Below, piece by piece: positions 25,315 to 34,244 of a DNA stretch of 64,000 nucleotides. Made by a program: the position numbers and the translations under genes. The notes beneath the pieces were generated by a model. It did not search any database and was not told the origin of the DNA. It saw only the letters and a program-made list of their open reading frames with translations. Source of the DNA: Paenibacillus sp. 1011MAR3C5 (GTDB taxonomy: Bacteria > Bacillota > Bacilli > Paenibacillales > Paenibacillaceae); contig NZ_QZCF01000003.1 in assembly GCF_003591485.1 (NCBI RefSeq), forward strand, positions 496,001 to 560,000, written 5' to 3'. Numbering within the stretch: position 1 is the first letter of the stretch; each line of letters starts with the position of its first letter.

Positions 25315-28300
25315 ATGAGCGAATTGACACAACAAGCTGAAGTTAAGGTATGGGAAGAAATAATTGAAATTCCTACGTATGAAGTAGGTGAGCCGGATAA
25401 AAATCCGATGTTCCTGGAAAAACGCGTCTACCAAGGCAGTTCAGGCCGTGTCTATCCTCATCCGGTTATTGACAAAATCTATGATGATAAAGTTATGAAG
25501 CCCTATCAAATGGTGTACCTGGAAAACGAATATATTCAAATTCAGATGATGCCTCAAATCGGCGGACGAATTTATAGAGCGATCGATAAGACGAATAACT
25601 ATGATTTTGTCTATCACAATCAAGTGATCAAGCCTGCATTAGTCGGTCTGATTGGACCATGGATCTCAGGCGGTATTGAATTTAACTGGCCGCAGCATCA
25701 CCGTCCGAATACGTATGGACCCCTTGAATACAGCATCGAGGCCAATGAGGATGGCAGTAAAACGGTATGGGTAGGCGAAATCGACCGGATGTACGGCACG
25801 AAAGTAACAACAGGCTTCACGCTGTATCCTGGCAAAGCTTACTTAGAGGTCCATGCACAAATGTACAACCGCACATCGGAGCCTCAGACGTTCCTATGGT
25901 GGGCGAATCCGGCATTGGCTGCTAATGATCATAGCCAATCGGTATTTCCTCCCGATGTACATGCCGTATTCGATCATGGGAAACGTGATGTATCCAAATT
26001 CCCAATTGCAACCGGAACGTACTACAAGATGGATTACTCAGAAGGCGTTGATATTTCCAAATACACCAATATTCCTGTACCAACCTCCTATATGGCTTAT
26101 CAGTCAGATTATAACTTTATTGGCGGCTATGATCATCAAGTCCAGGCAGGTCTGCTGCATATTGCGAATAAACATGTCTCGCCAGGCAAGAAGCAATGGA
26201 CATGGGGGCATGGAGAATTTGGTCAAGCTTGGGATCGTAATTTGACAGATGAAGATGGTCCTTACATCGAGCTAATGACCGGTGTCTACACAGACAACCA
26301 GCCAGATTTCACATGGCTTCAACCGTATGAAGAGAAGAGCTTTAAGCAATATTTTATGCCCTACAAACAAGTCGGCATGGTGAAGAACGCTTCTATTGAT
26401 GCGGCTGTGAATCTGGAAGTGACCGGTCAACAAGCGACCGTACATGTCTATGCAACTTCGGTATTCGAGGATGCGCATGTCATGCTCAAAAGTGCTCGTC
26501 GAACGTATTTGGACAAGACGCTTAAGCTTTCACCCGTGGATACATTCTCGACTGAAATGGAGATCGATAGGAATGAGCATGAGGAAGATTTAATCCTTGT
26601 GGTCTTAACTGCAAGTGGCAGAGAGCTGATCTCGTATCAGCCGAAACCGAAGGGAATCGAGCAAACGCCAGCTCCAGCGAAAGCGATCGGTGCACCGGAG
26701 GAATTGAAGAATACAGAAGCTTTATATTTGGCAGGTCTTCACTTAGAGCAGTATCGTCATGCAACGTATGAGCCTGATGCTTATTATTTGGAAGGATTAA
26801 AACGTGATCCGGAAGATATTCGCCTGAATAACGCATACGGATTATTGCTGCTGCGCAGAGGGTTGCTAGAAGAAAGTGAAGTGTACTTTAGAAACGCGAT
26901 TGAGACGTTGACCCGTCATAATGCAAGACCTTATGACAGTGAGCCGTTCTACAACTTAGGCAAAACATTGAAATGGCAAGGCCGCTTGGAGGAAGCGTTC
27001 ACGACATTCTACAAGGCAGTCTGGTCCGCAGCATGGCAAGCAACCGGGTATTATGCTCTAGCGCAAATTGCTAGTGAGAAGCAGCAATATGAAGAAGCAC
27101 TTGAACTGATTGACCGTTCTCTTACGATGCAACAACGCAATTACAAAGCTCGTAATCTGAAGAGTGTTATCCTGAGAAAACTCAATCGTCTGGCTGAAGC
27201 AAAGCAGCTAACAGAGGAAACCATTTCTCTAGATCCGATGGAATTCGGTTCAAGGAATGAATTGATCTGCATCTATGAGCAATCCGGCTATCAAGAGCAA
27301 GCTGATCAAGCGAAGCAAACATTAGTGAATCTGATGCGTGACGACGCGCATAACTATATTGCGCTTGCACATGATTATGCTGATGCTGGGCAATATGTAG
27401 AGGCCCTGGATGTATTAGGCCGCATTGCTGAACGTACAAGCGGCAACGTGTATCCGATGGTTCATTACTATCAAGGATACTATAGCATGAAGTGTAATGA
27501 CCTGGCTGCATGTGATTCCTATTATGGCCTTGCGGAGGAAGCGAATCCTGCTTATTGCTTCCCCAACTCGATTCAGGATTATGTAGTATTGAAGCATGTG
27601 ACATCATTGCGCGAGAATGATTCAAAGGCACCATACTATATGGGCAACTTGTTGTTTGATAAGAAGCGACATGATGAAGCTGTATCCTACTGGGAGAAAT
27701 CCGTAGCGTTGAACGATTCATTTGCAACCGTACATCGCAACCTGGCTTTGGCTTATTTCAATAAAAAGCATAATCCGGATGCAGCGCTTACTGCATTAGA
27801 GACAGCATTTGCTCTGAATACATCAGACGCTCGAGTATTTTACGAGTTGGATCAATTGTATAAGAAGCTTAATTATTCATCTGAGAAACGATTAGCCCAC
27901 TTGGATCAATACAAGGAATTGGTGATCATCCGTGATGATTTGTACCTGGAGTATATTACATTGCACAACGCCTTGAGCCGTCATGAAGAAGCGATTGCGT
28001 TGATTATGAATCGTAACTTCCACCCGTGGGAAGGCGGCGAAGGCAAAGTGCCGACACAATACGTGTTAGCGCGGGTAGAGTGGGCGAAGAAGCTGCTAGA
28101 AGCAGGCCGGGCGAAGGAAGCAATAGAGCAATTGCTCGCAGCGAAGCAGTACCCGTTGAATGTGAACGAGGGTAAATTAGAAGGAGCCCAAGAGAATAAC
28201 ATCCATTATTACTTAGGTCTCTCTCATCAACAACTTGGAGAAAAGGAGCAAGCTATGCAGTATTTTGCAGCAGCTTCCCAAGGGTTGGATGAACCGACAA

Positions 28301-28665
28301 GCGCGATGTTCTATAATGACCAACCGCCGCACATGATTTTCTATCAAGGTGTTGCTTTACGTCAATTGGGTCATGAGAAAGCAGCTCGCAGCCGGTTCAA
28401 CAAGCTAGTGGACTATGGAGAGCAACATATCTTCATCGATCAAAAGATTGATTATTTCGCAGTCTCTTTGCCAGACTTCCTGGTATTTGATGAGGATCTG
28501 AATAAGAAGAATCATATCCATTGTTACTACATGATGGGGCTAGGTCATTTAGGTCTTGGAAACCAAGCAGAAGCGGTGAAGAACTTTAAGCTGGCGCTTG
28601 AACTCGAGCCGAGCCATCAAGGTGCTGCCATCCATATGGAACTTGCGCTTCAGGGCGCATTATAA
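25315..28665 (+). CDS. DUF5107 domain protein with TPR repeats
   Basis: About 1116 aa and cytoplasmic. Residues up to about 390 form a DUF5107 domain, a mutarotase-like beta-sandwich with Trp- and His-rich pocket segments such as GIEFNWPQHHRPN and TFLWWANPAL. The rest is a long array of tetratricopeptide-like helical pairs (for example YNLGKTLKWQGRLEEAFTTFYKA). DUF5107-TPR proteins recur in glycan loci with GH36/GH95 enzymes; catalytic activity is not established to my knowledge. The start is uncertain: ATG 25315 abuts an AAGGG site, and TTG 25324 is spaced better. The epimerase-like and GH95 genes follow in line. Confidence 0.82.
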   Translation: MSELTQQAEVKVWEEIIEIPTYEVGEPDKNPMFLEKRVYQGSSGRVYPHPVIDKIYDDKVMKPYQMVYLENEYIQIQMMPQIGGRIYRAIDKTNNYDFVYHNQVIKPALVGLIGPWISGGIEFNWPQHHRPNTYGPLEYSIEANEDGSKTVWVGEIDRMYGTKVTTGFTLYPGKAYLEVHAQMYNRTSEPQTFLWWANPALAANDHSQSVFPPDVHAVFDHGKRDVSKFPIATGTYYKMDYSEGVDISKYTNIPVPTSYMAYQSDYNFIGGYDHQVQAGLLHIANKHVSPGKKQWTWGHGEFGQAWDRNLTDEDGPYIELMTGVYTDNQPDFTWLQPYEEKSFKQYFMPYKQVGMVKNASIDAAVNLEVTGQQATVHVYATSVFEDAHVMLKSARRTYLDKTLKLSPVDTFSTEMEIDRNEHEEDLILVVLTASGRELISYQPKPKGIEQTPAPAKAIGAPEELKNTEALYLAGLHLEQYRHATYEPDAYYLEGLKRDPEDIRLNNAYGLLLLRRGLLEESEVYFRNAIETLTRHNARPYDSEPFYNLGKTLKWQGRLEEAFTTFYKAVWSAAWQATGYYALAQIASEKQQYEEALELIDRSLTMQQRNYKARNLKSVILRKLNRLAEAKQLTEETISLDPMEFGSRNELICIYEQSGYQEQADQAKQTLVNLMRDDAHNYIALAHDYADAGQYVEALDVLGRIAERTSGNVYPMVHYYQGYYSMKCNDLAACDSYYGLAEEANPAYCFPNSIQDYVVLKHVTSLRENDSKAPYYMGNLLFDKKRHDEAVSYWEKSVALNDSFATVHRNLALAYFNKKHNPDAALTALETAFALNTSDARVFYELDQLYKKLNYSSEKRLAHLDQYKELVIIRDDLYLEYITLHNALSRHEEAIALIMNRNFHPWEGGEGKVPTQYVLARVEWAKKLLEAGRAKEAIEQLLAAKQYPLNVNEGKLEGAQENNIHYYLGLSHQQLGEKEQAMQYFAAASQGLDEPTSAMFYNDQPPHMIFYQGVALRQLGHEKAARSRFNKLVDYGEQHIFIDQKIDYFAVSLPDFLVFDEDLNKKNHIHCYYMMGLGHLGLGNQAEAVKNFKLALELEPSHQGAAIHMELALQGAL

Positions 28666-28768
28666 ATAAATTCATTATTCAAGGCTGCCTCTATATACGG
28701 TCGTTCCTCAAGAATGGCCTCTATAGAGGTTTTCTCATATTTATCAGAGGAGAAAGGGGAAAACAACC

Positions 28769-29734
28769 ATGTTGCAGTGGAAGCAACATCAGATGGATGA
28801 CCAGGTGGTATGGACAGGTACGAACTCGATCATCGAACTCACGATTGCTGCTAATCTAGGGAGCAAAGTCATTTCATTGAAAAATCTGAAAACCGGAAGA
28901 GAATGGTTATCGAGAACAGATAACCCGCTTGGCAACAATGGGTATGCGAGTTCATTCGCAGATAGTGACGGTAGTGGCTGGGATGAGATGTTCCCAACGA
29001 TTAATGTATGTCAGTATCCGGAATTTCCTTGGAAGGAGGTACAATTGCCTGATCATGGAGAGGTGTGGTCGATTCCTTGGCATGTCCTCGCACATGAAGG
29101 AAAACTCAGTTGCGAGGTATATGGGGTGAGGATACCGTATCATCTGAAGAAAACCTATTCGTTCACGAAAGAACAACGATTACGGATTGATTATTCTGTT
29201 CAGAATCTTAGCCCATTTCCCTTCTCTTTCTTATGGGCAGCCCATCCGCTGTTTCAAGTTGAAGAAGGTATGGAAATGATAGTGCCCCACGAAATGAATA
29301 CGATAGTTGTCTCCTATTCACAAGATGGTCGGATGGGCCAGAGGGGAGATGTCCAGAAGTGGCCAATCCCCTATGCTGATCGAGAACAGATACGATTGAA
29401 CGTGGTGGAAGCGGCCACGGCTCGTACGGCAGAGAAGTATTATTTTCAAGGTGAGTTAGCCGAAGGGAAGGCCTCTCTCTTGGATCCCGTTACAGGAGAA
29501 CAATTAACGATGCTATTCCCAAAGGACAAGGTTCCTTATCTGTCCATCTGGGCGAATGCTGGCGGATATCTAGGACAGTATCATGTAGCGATCGAACCGG
29601 CTACCGGCTTCCTGGACGATTTATCTTATGCAATGGAGCACAAGTCTGTTGCTGTTGTAGAAGCACACGGTACTTATGAATGGTTCTTGGAAATCGAGTT
29701 AATTACGGGAAGGAACGATTCAGAGTATAGATAA
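28769..29734 (+). CDS. Aldose 1-epimerase (mutarotase)-like protein
   Basis: A 321-aa soluble beta-sandwich protein of the galactose mutarotase superfamily: SSFADSDGSGWDEMFPTI near the N terminus, then the conserved WAAHPLFQVEEGMEM with the catalytic-type His, and a Glu near the C terminus (VAIEPATGFLDDL). It should interconvert anomers of a released sugar or act on a related sugar. GAGGAGAAAGGGG precedes the ATG, and the GH95 gene starts 15 nt after its stop, so it is co-transcribed with the glycosidases. Confidence 0.88.
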   Translation: MLQWKQHQMDDQVVWTGTNSIIELTIAANLGSKVISLKNLKTGREWLSRTDNPLGNNGYASSFADSDGSGWDEMFPTINVCQYPEFPWKEVQLPDHGEVWSIPWHVLAHEGKLSCEVYGVRIPYHLKKTYSFTKEQRLRIDYSVQNLSPFPFSFLWAAHPLFQVEEGMEMIVPHEMNTIVVSYSQDGRMGQRGDVQKWPIPYADREQIRLNVVEAATARTAEKYYFQGELAEGKASLLDPVTGEQLTMLFPKDKVPYLSIWANAGGYLGQYHVAIEPATGFLDDLSYAMEHKSVAVVEAHGTYEWFLEIELITGRNDSEYR

Positions 29735-29749
29735 CAAGGAGAGTTCAAT

Positions 29750-32059
29750 ATGAGTAAATATAAACTATGGTATAGGCAACCCGCCGCCAAATGGTCAGAG
29801 GGCCTTCCTCTCGGAAATGGAAGAATGGGTGCTGTCATTTATGGGGCCGCAGATTCAGAGACATGGAGCATGACTGAAGTAACCTACTGGTCGGGAAAAT
29901 CGGAAGCAACAGCTACCACGTCTAAGCGGAAGGCTGATCTTGAAGAGATGAGAAAGCATTTTTTTGCGGGAGACTATCCAACAGGAGATAGACTTGCCAA
30001 ACAAGTGTTGCAGCCGAAAAAAGCGAATTTTGGAACAAACCTGCCCCTGTGTGACATAAAGTTTTATTTCGAAACCGTTGTTGATTTTGATAGCTTCATT
30101 CGCGAGCTGGATTTGGATGAGGCTATTTCGCATACATCCTACAAGGTGAATGGCCATACCATCCGACGTGAAGTCTTCGCTACACATGCGGATGATCTTG
30201 TAGCCTCCCGCTTATGGGGGGATATTCCGGGTTCGGTTTCCTTCACGTTGGGTATCGAAGGGCGTACAGAAACCTTCCAAACCGAGGTATTGAACACCGA
30301 CACCCTAACATTCAGAGGCCAGGCTACGGAGCAAGTACACAGTGATGGTACATGCGGCGTATGGAGTGAAGGTCTCGTGAAGGTGCTAGTATCCGGCGGT
30401 ACTCTCCGCAGTGAAGCGGGAAAGCTGGTTATATCGGGAGCCGATGAAGCCTGGGTGTATTTTGCAGTGAATACGGATTACCGAAGAGAAGACCCTTGGG
30501 AGGAAGATGCCAAGCGCCAAGTAGAACACGCACTTGCCAAGGGATATTCGCAACTTAGAGAGGATCATATATTGGACTATAGTGGACTTTATGCACGTGT
30601 TGATCTGGATTTGGGGACGTCCGCACAATCCGCTCTGCCAACGAATGAAAGGATACAGTTGTTCAAAAAGGGGCAAATCGATGATCCTGATTTGTTTGCA
30701 TTATTTTTTCAATATGGCAGATATTTGACGATTACAGGCTCGCGAGCGGACTCTCCATTGCCTTTGAACTTACAGGGAATATGGAATGATGGTGAAGCTT
30801 GCCGTATGGGGTGGAGCTGTGATTATCATTTGGATGTGAATACGGAAATGAATTATTATCCGACCGAAATATCCAATTTGAGCGAGTGTCATTTGCCATT
30901 AATGCGTTACATTGAGGAGCTTGCGCATGCAGGACGTTCTACTGCGAGTGATTTCTATGGCAGCGAGGGTTGGGTAGCGCATGTATTCTCGAATGCATGG
31001 GGATTCACAGCGCCAGGCTGGGACACTTCCTGGGGGCTTCATGTGACTGGCGGGCTATGGATTGCTACACACCTAATGGAGCATTACGACTATACGCTAG
31101 ATCGTGCATTCTTGGAAGGGAAAGCTTATCCGGTGTTAAAAGAGGCGGCTGCTTTCTTCCTGGATTATATGACGATTCATCCGTCCTACGGTTGGTTGGT
31201 TACAGGGCCATCCAATTCACCTGAGAATCATTTCTATCCAAGTCATAAGAGTCTGGGCGTTCAGCAATTATCAATGGGATCTACCTTGGACCAAGTGCTG
31301 GTTCGCGATTTGTTTAACTTTTGTTTGAAATCGGCACAATTATTGGAGAGAGATGTGGAGCTGCAGAAGCAGTTAACGGATGCAATAGCGATCTTGCCTC
31401 CATTACAAGTAGGTAAGAAGGGGCAGTTGCAGGAGTGGTTGGAGGATTATGAGGAAGCACAGCCAGAGCACAGGCATTTGTCTCATTTGTTCGCATTATA
31501 TCCTAGTAATCAAATCACTCCACAAGGGACGCCGGAGTTAAGCGCTGCCTCAAGAATTACGTTAGAGAACAGAATGCTGCAAGATGAACTAGAGGATATT
31601 GAGTTTACAGCCGCTCTATTTGGTCTCCATTTTGCCAGATTGCATGATGGGGATCGTGCGCATAAGCATATTGGACATTTGATCGGTGAATTATGTTTTA
31701 ATAATTTATTCACATATTCCAAACCTGGGATCGCAGGTGCGGAGACGAACATCTTTGTTATTGATGGCAACTATGGCGGGACTGCGGCGATCGCAGAGAT
31801 GCTGCTACAGAGTCATAATGGAGAAATTCACTTATTGCCTGCACTGCCGGAAGCTTGGTCGAGGGGATCCATCAAGGGATTGCGAGCGAAAGGCAATATG
31901 GAAGTGGATGTGTCTTGGGAGAATGGCCAATTGGTAGAATCGACCATTTATTCGCATACCAAAGGCAGTATATGCGTACGTTTTGGGAATGACAAGATAT
32001 TTGTCCATTTGGAAGCGGGCGGTACATACTGCTTCAATAACCAATTGGATATGGTTTAG
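29750..32059 (+). CDS. GH95 alpha-L-fucosidase / alpha-L-galactosidase
   Basis: A 769-aa enzyme without signal peptide; GH95 hallmarks are LPLGNGRMGAVIYG near the N terminus, LNLQGIWND, the active-site strand HLDVNTEMNYY, the acid SPEN (Glu492) and the base region IDGNYGGTAAIAEML (Asp672). Bifidobacterial AfcA has Asn at both catalytic-pair positions (421/423); here the first is Asp362, which may change specificity. The family inverts alpha-1,2-L-fucosidic or alpha-L-galactosidic bonds. The start has AAGGAGAG, 15 nt after the epimerase gene. Last gene of the glycan operon. Confidence 0.93.
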   Translation: MSKYKLWYRQPAAKWSEGLPLGNGRMGAVIYGAADSETWSMTEVTYWSGKSEATATTSKRKADLEEMRKHFFAGDYPTGDRLAKQVLQPKKANFGTNLPLCDIKFYFETVVDFDSFIRELDLDEAISHTSYKVNGHTIRREVFATHADDLVASRLWGDIPGSVSFTLGIEGRTETFQTEVLNTDTLTFRGQATEQVHSDGTCGVWSEGLVKVLVSGGTLRSEAGKLVISGADEAWVYFAVNTDYRREDPWEEDAKRQVEHALAKGYSQLREDHILDYSGLYARVDLDLGTSAQSALPTNERIQLFKKGQIDDPDLFALFFQYGRYLTITGSRADSPLPLNLQGIWNDGEACRMGWSCDYHLDVNTEMNYYPTEISNLSECHLPLMRYIEELAHAGRSTASDFYGSEGWVAHVFSNAWGFTAPGWDTSWGLHVTGGLWIATHLMEHYDYTLDRAFLEGKAYPVLKEAAAFFLDYMTIHPSYGWLVTGPSNSPENHFYPSHKSLGVQQLSMGSTLDQVLVRDLFNFCLKSAQLLERDVELQKQLTDAIAILPPLQVGKKGQLQEWLEDYEEAQPEHRHLSHLFALYPSNQITPQGTPELSAASRITLENRMLQDELEDIEFTAALFGLHFARLHDGDRAHKHIGHLIGELCFNNLFTYSKPGIAGAETNIFVIDGNYGGTAAIAEMLLQSHNGEIHLLPALPEAWSRGSIKGLRAKGNMEVDVSWENGQLVESTIYSHTKGSICVRFGNDKIFVHLEAGGTYCFNNQLDMV

Positions 32060-32438
32060 AGATTTAGAAAAAAGACACAGCAAGAGTGAACACCCCTTAA
32101 AGGTAGTAGTTCTGTTCATTTTCTGATTTATGTATGTTAGGCTGAGTGTCGTTTGCCGACTCTCTGCTTACGTTTTTACGAGCAGTCTCTACGTCTTCTC
32201 CCTGCCGAGTCAGCTAGTAAAAGGAAAGAGGTTTCAAACCTATGAACTATTCTCCTATGTCGTTCTTTGTCTATCGCAAGGATATACTCCTGATACTTAT
32301 AGTAAACAGATCGAATGGATGGAGCGGGATGTATTTTATATCAAAATATATGAAATGAATGGCAACCTTTCAAACATGAACATCGTTCTAATAACAGAAA
32401 AGAAAACACTTGAATGGTGGTGGATAGCTATTCAGAAG
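32060..32438. other. Intergenic stretch before the lipoprotein gene
   Basis: The lipoprotein frame is open from 32130, but the upstream part is not conserved-looking and would bury the lipobox 115 residues deep, so I treat it as non-coding. A short GAACA/TGTTC inverted pair occurs at 32089-32118. Nothing else is recognised. Confidence 0.4.
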
Positions 32439-32945
32439 ATGATTATGATTTTTTTTCTAACGTTAATGTTGGCCGGTTGCTCGATGGGGAACAAGACTTC
32501 AACAGTTGAGGATTTCCAAGAAGTTGCGACTGACCCTGTTGTAGAAGTGACGAATGAACCGGTTGAGGGAGATAATAATTCGAATATTACCGAGCCAACG
32601 TACATCGATGAAAGTAAATATGAAGGTGATCAACTAGGAATAGTACAAACATTGAACCTTATAATTAAAGCGTCCTACGAAAGGAATTATGATGTATATA
32701 ATTCACTCATAACAGAGAATCTAGGGCCGACAACTAGCTTTAAAAAATACTTTATTAGCATCGATAAGTTAGACTTTTCGGTTATACCAACAGAGTTCAC
32801 GCCACCAAAAGATATAAAACCTGTTGTCCTGGATTATACGGAGCACATCTATGGGGATAAAGGGAATGATAAAGAAAAGCAAATGTTCTTGTTTCAATTA
32901 GAAGATGATAAGTGGAAACTAGACGCAATAACAGATAGATGGTAG
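32439..32945 (+). CDS. Small putative lipoprotein
   Basis: A 168-aa protein starting MIMIFFLTLMLAGCSMGN: a short signal with lipobox LAGC, then an acidic Thr/Glu/Asn linker and a domain of about 100 residues (TLNLIIKASYERNYDVYNSL...MFLFQLEDDKWKLDAITDRW). The last part has the alpha-beta pattern of NTF2-like/DUF4878-type lipoproteins, a tentative match. ATG 32439 is chosen because it gives a normal lipoprotein signal; its ribosome site is poor. It stands alone between the glycan operon and an IS remnant. Confidence 0.6.
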   Translation: MIMIFFLTLMLAGCSMGNKTSTVEDFQEVATDPVVEVTNEPVEGDNNSNITEPTYIDESKYEGDQLGIVQTLNLIIKASYERNYDVYNSLITENLGPTTSFKKYFISIDKLDFSVIPTEFTPPKDIKPVVLDYTEHIYGDKGNDKEKQMFLFQLEDDKWKLDAITDRW

Positions 32946-32998
32946 TAAGTAAACAATATTACAAATCCCTGTTATTAAATAAAGCCCGACACATAATT

Positions 32999-33242
32999 GA
33001 AGTGCACCCCTTATAGCGGACATTGGAAAAACATCCTAGTGTTAAAGCCGATGAAACTATAGGGGTGCTTTCGTTATCGCGAAAAAGGGGCGAAAATTTT
33101 TAACGTACAGCATGGAAACGAAGAGGAGTTGCGTCTACAAGGAATGACGGCAGCGAAAATTGCAGAGGAACTGGGGATCGTTTATGCGGGACGGGTAAAG
33201 GTCTGGATGCCGGCACAATACCGGAAACAGCTTATCGGGTAG
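32999..33242 (+). mobile_element. Truncated IS3-family element (left end and frameshifted orfA)
   Basis: It begins with GTGCACCCCTTATAG and a matching inverted CTATAGGGGTGC, a hairpin typical of some IS3/IS150-group left ends. The orfA beginning follows: frame one reads IAKKGRKFLTYSMETK, and a shifted frame continues EELRLQGMTAAKIAEELGI, then VKVWM and YRK, the HTH of an IS3 OrfA transposase. The ATG has become ATC, there is a frameshift, and it ends after about 55 codons, so it is dead. A related left end lies at 48226-48290. Confidence 0.75.
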
Positions 33243-33405
33243 GGCACTTTCTAAATGCCCACTAAATGGGATCTTGACCAAAAGGCATTATCAGTGGGCG
33301 TTTCCTTGCAGGATATGACATGATAATGCTTTTTCCTTTGACAGCATCTTAGTACGCCAAAGACGAGCATTCGAATCCAAAACGAGGCAGCAGCTTGTAC
33401 ATCAG
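33243..33405. other. Short non-coding gap after the IS remnant
   Basis: Contains an inverted GCCCACT/AGTGGGC pair (33257 and 33293) and no gene. The sequence from 33388 on belongs to the truncated 5' end of the next gene. Confidence 0.35.
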
Positions 33406-33786
33406 TTGTTTTTCGGGAGCAAAGAATTGTACAATGAAATCCAAGATGTTGCTTGCAAAAATCTCATGATGAAGGAGATAATACGTATGAACTTAAGAAT
33501 GGAACAACTGGAACGTAGGCTGGTCGAACAACATCATAAAGATTTGTTCCTTCAAACGAAACATACGTTGGCTGCGATTGATGTCCTTGCTGATGAACAC
33601 CGTCGTTTTCAGTCCATACAAGCGATCAGCGGCGTGAGAATTATAGGTTCAGAAGAGGCATTATTTTATGAGACACTGACACAAGTCAAGGAAACAATCG
33701 TTGAAACACTTGAAAAAACACTTGCTGATCTCGAGCATAAGGGTGACAAGCACTACCATAATAACTTCAAGGACGGCGTGGAATAA
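33406..33786 (+). CDS. Hypothetical coiled-coil protein (paralogue of the 4581 remnant)
   Basis: A 126-aa protein from TTG 33406, mostly charged helix with heptad character (MNLRMEQLERRLVEQHHKD, then a long C-terminal helix). The frame stays open leftward but has no start; the degraded sister copy at 4581 shows that the native N terminus was MKELPTSEQLVHQLF. This copy therefore lost its first codons and ribosome site, probably through the neighbouring IS insertion. It may be silent. It ends just before a perfect terminator. Confidence 0.5.
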   Translation: MFFGSKELYNEIQDVACKNLMMKEIIRMNLRMEQLERRLVEQHHKDLFLQTKHTLAAIDVLADEHRRFQSIQAISGVRIIGSEEALFYETLTQVKETIVETLEKTLADLEHKGDKHYHNNFKDGVE

Positions 33787-33797
33787 TCGTTCATGTT

Positions 33798-33824
33798 GGC
33801 CAGCTATTAGCTGGCCTTCTTTAT
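33798..33824 (+). terminator. Rho-independent terminator
   Basis: Perfect 9-bp arms GGCCAGCTA/TAGCTGGCC with a one-base gap, followed by TTCTTTATT. Confidence 0.8.
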
Positions 33825-34068
33825 TACTCCGAGAATGCAAAAATAATAAGAGACCAGCAACTTGTCCATTCCAAATTACCTTTCTCGCATATGAGATATT
33901 GAACTTATTCGTGGTAATGGGAAGAGACGTGGGTTATGGCCAAGAGAGTGGAAAACCAAGTCTATTCTAATCGGGTCGCGAGGTCGGAATTTGATGGAAG
34001 CTGGTACAGTTCTAGTTGGCTCTGGAGGAACTAGTCATTATAGTAAACCGCATATTGCCAAGGACCTT
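33825..34068. other. Gene-free stretch
   Basis: No coding or structured element was recognised between the terminator and the Spo0E-like remnant. Confidence 0.4.
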
Positions 34069-34179
34069 TAAGCAGCAATAGAGCAGGATAGGCACAGGAT
34101 GAATACACTTGGCGAAGCGCTTATTGAACAAGTCATTCCACTGTCTGAACTTGAAGAGCATCTAGCCATTAGTCGCAGC
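34069..34179 (+). pseudogene. Truncated second copy of the Spo0E-like gene
   Basis: The frame reads AAIEQDRHRMNTLGEALIEQ, then VIPLSELEEHLAISRS, and is nearly identical at DNA level to the gene at 4068. The first residues are replaced by a stop-containing sequence, and the SQxLD-like helix is cut off where unrelated DNA begins near 34180. It is a dead duplicate. Confidence 0.75.
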
Positions 34180-34244
34180 GCATCCGGCTTTTTACACCGA
34201 GGTTTTAGATTTGAACGGTCCAGATCGCTTACCTGTGTCACTAG

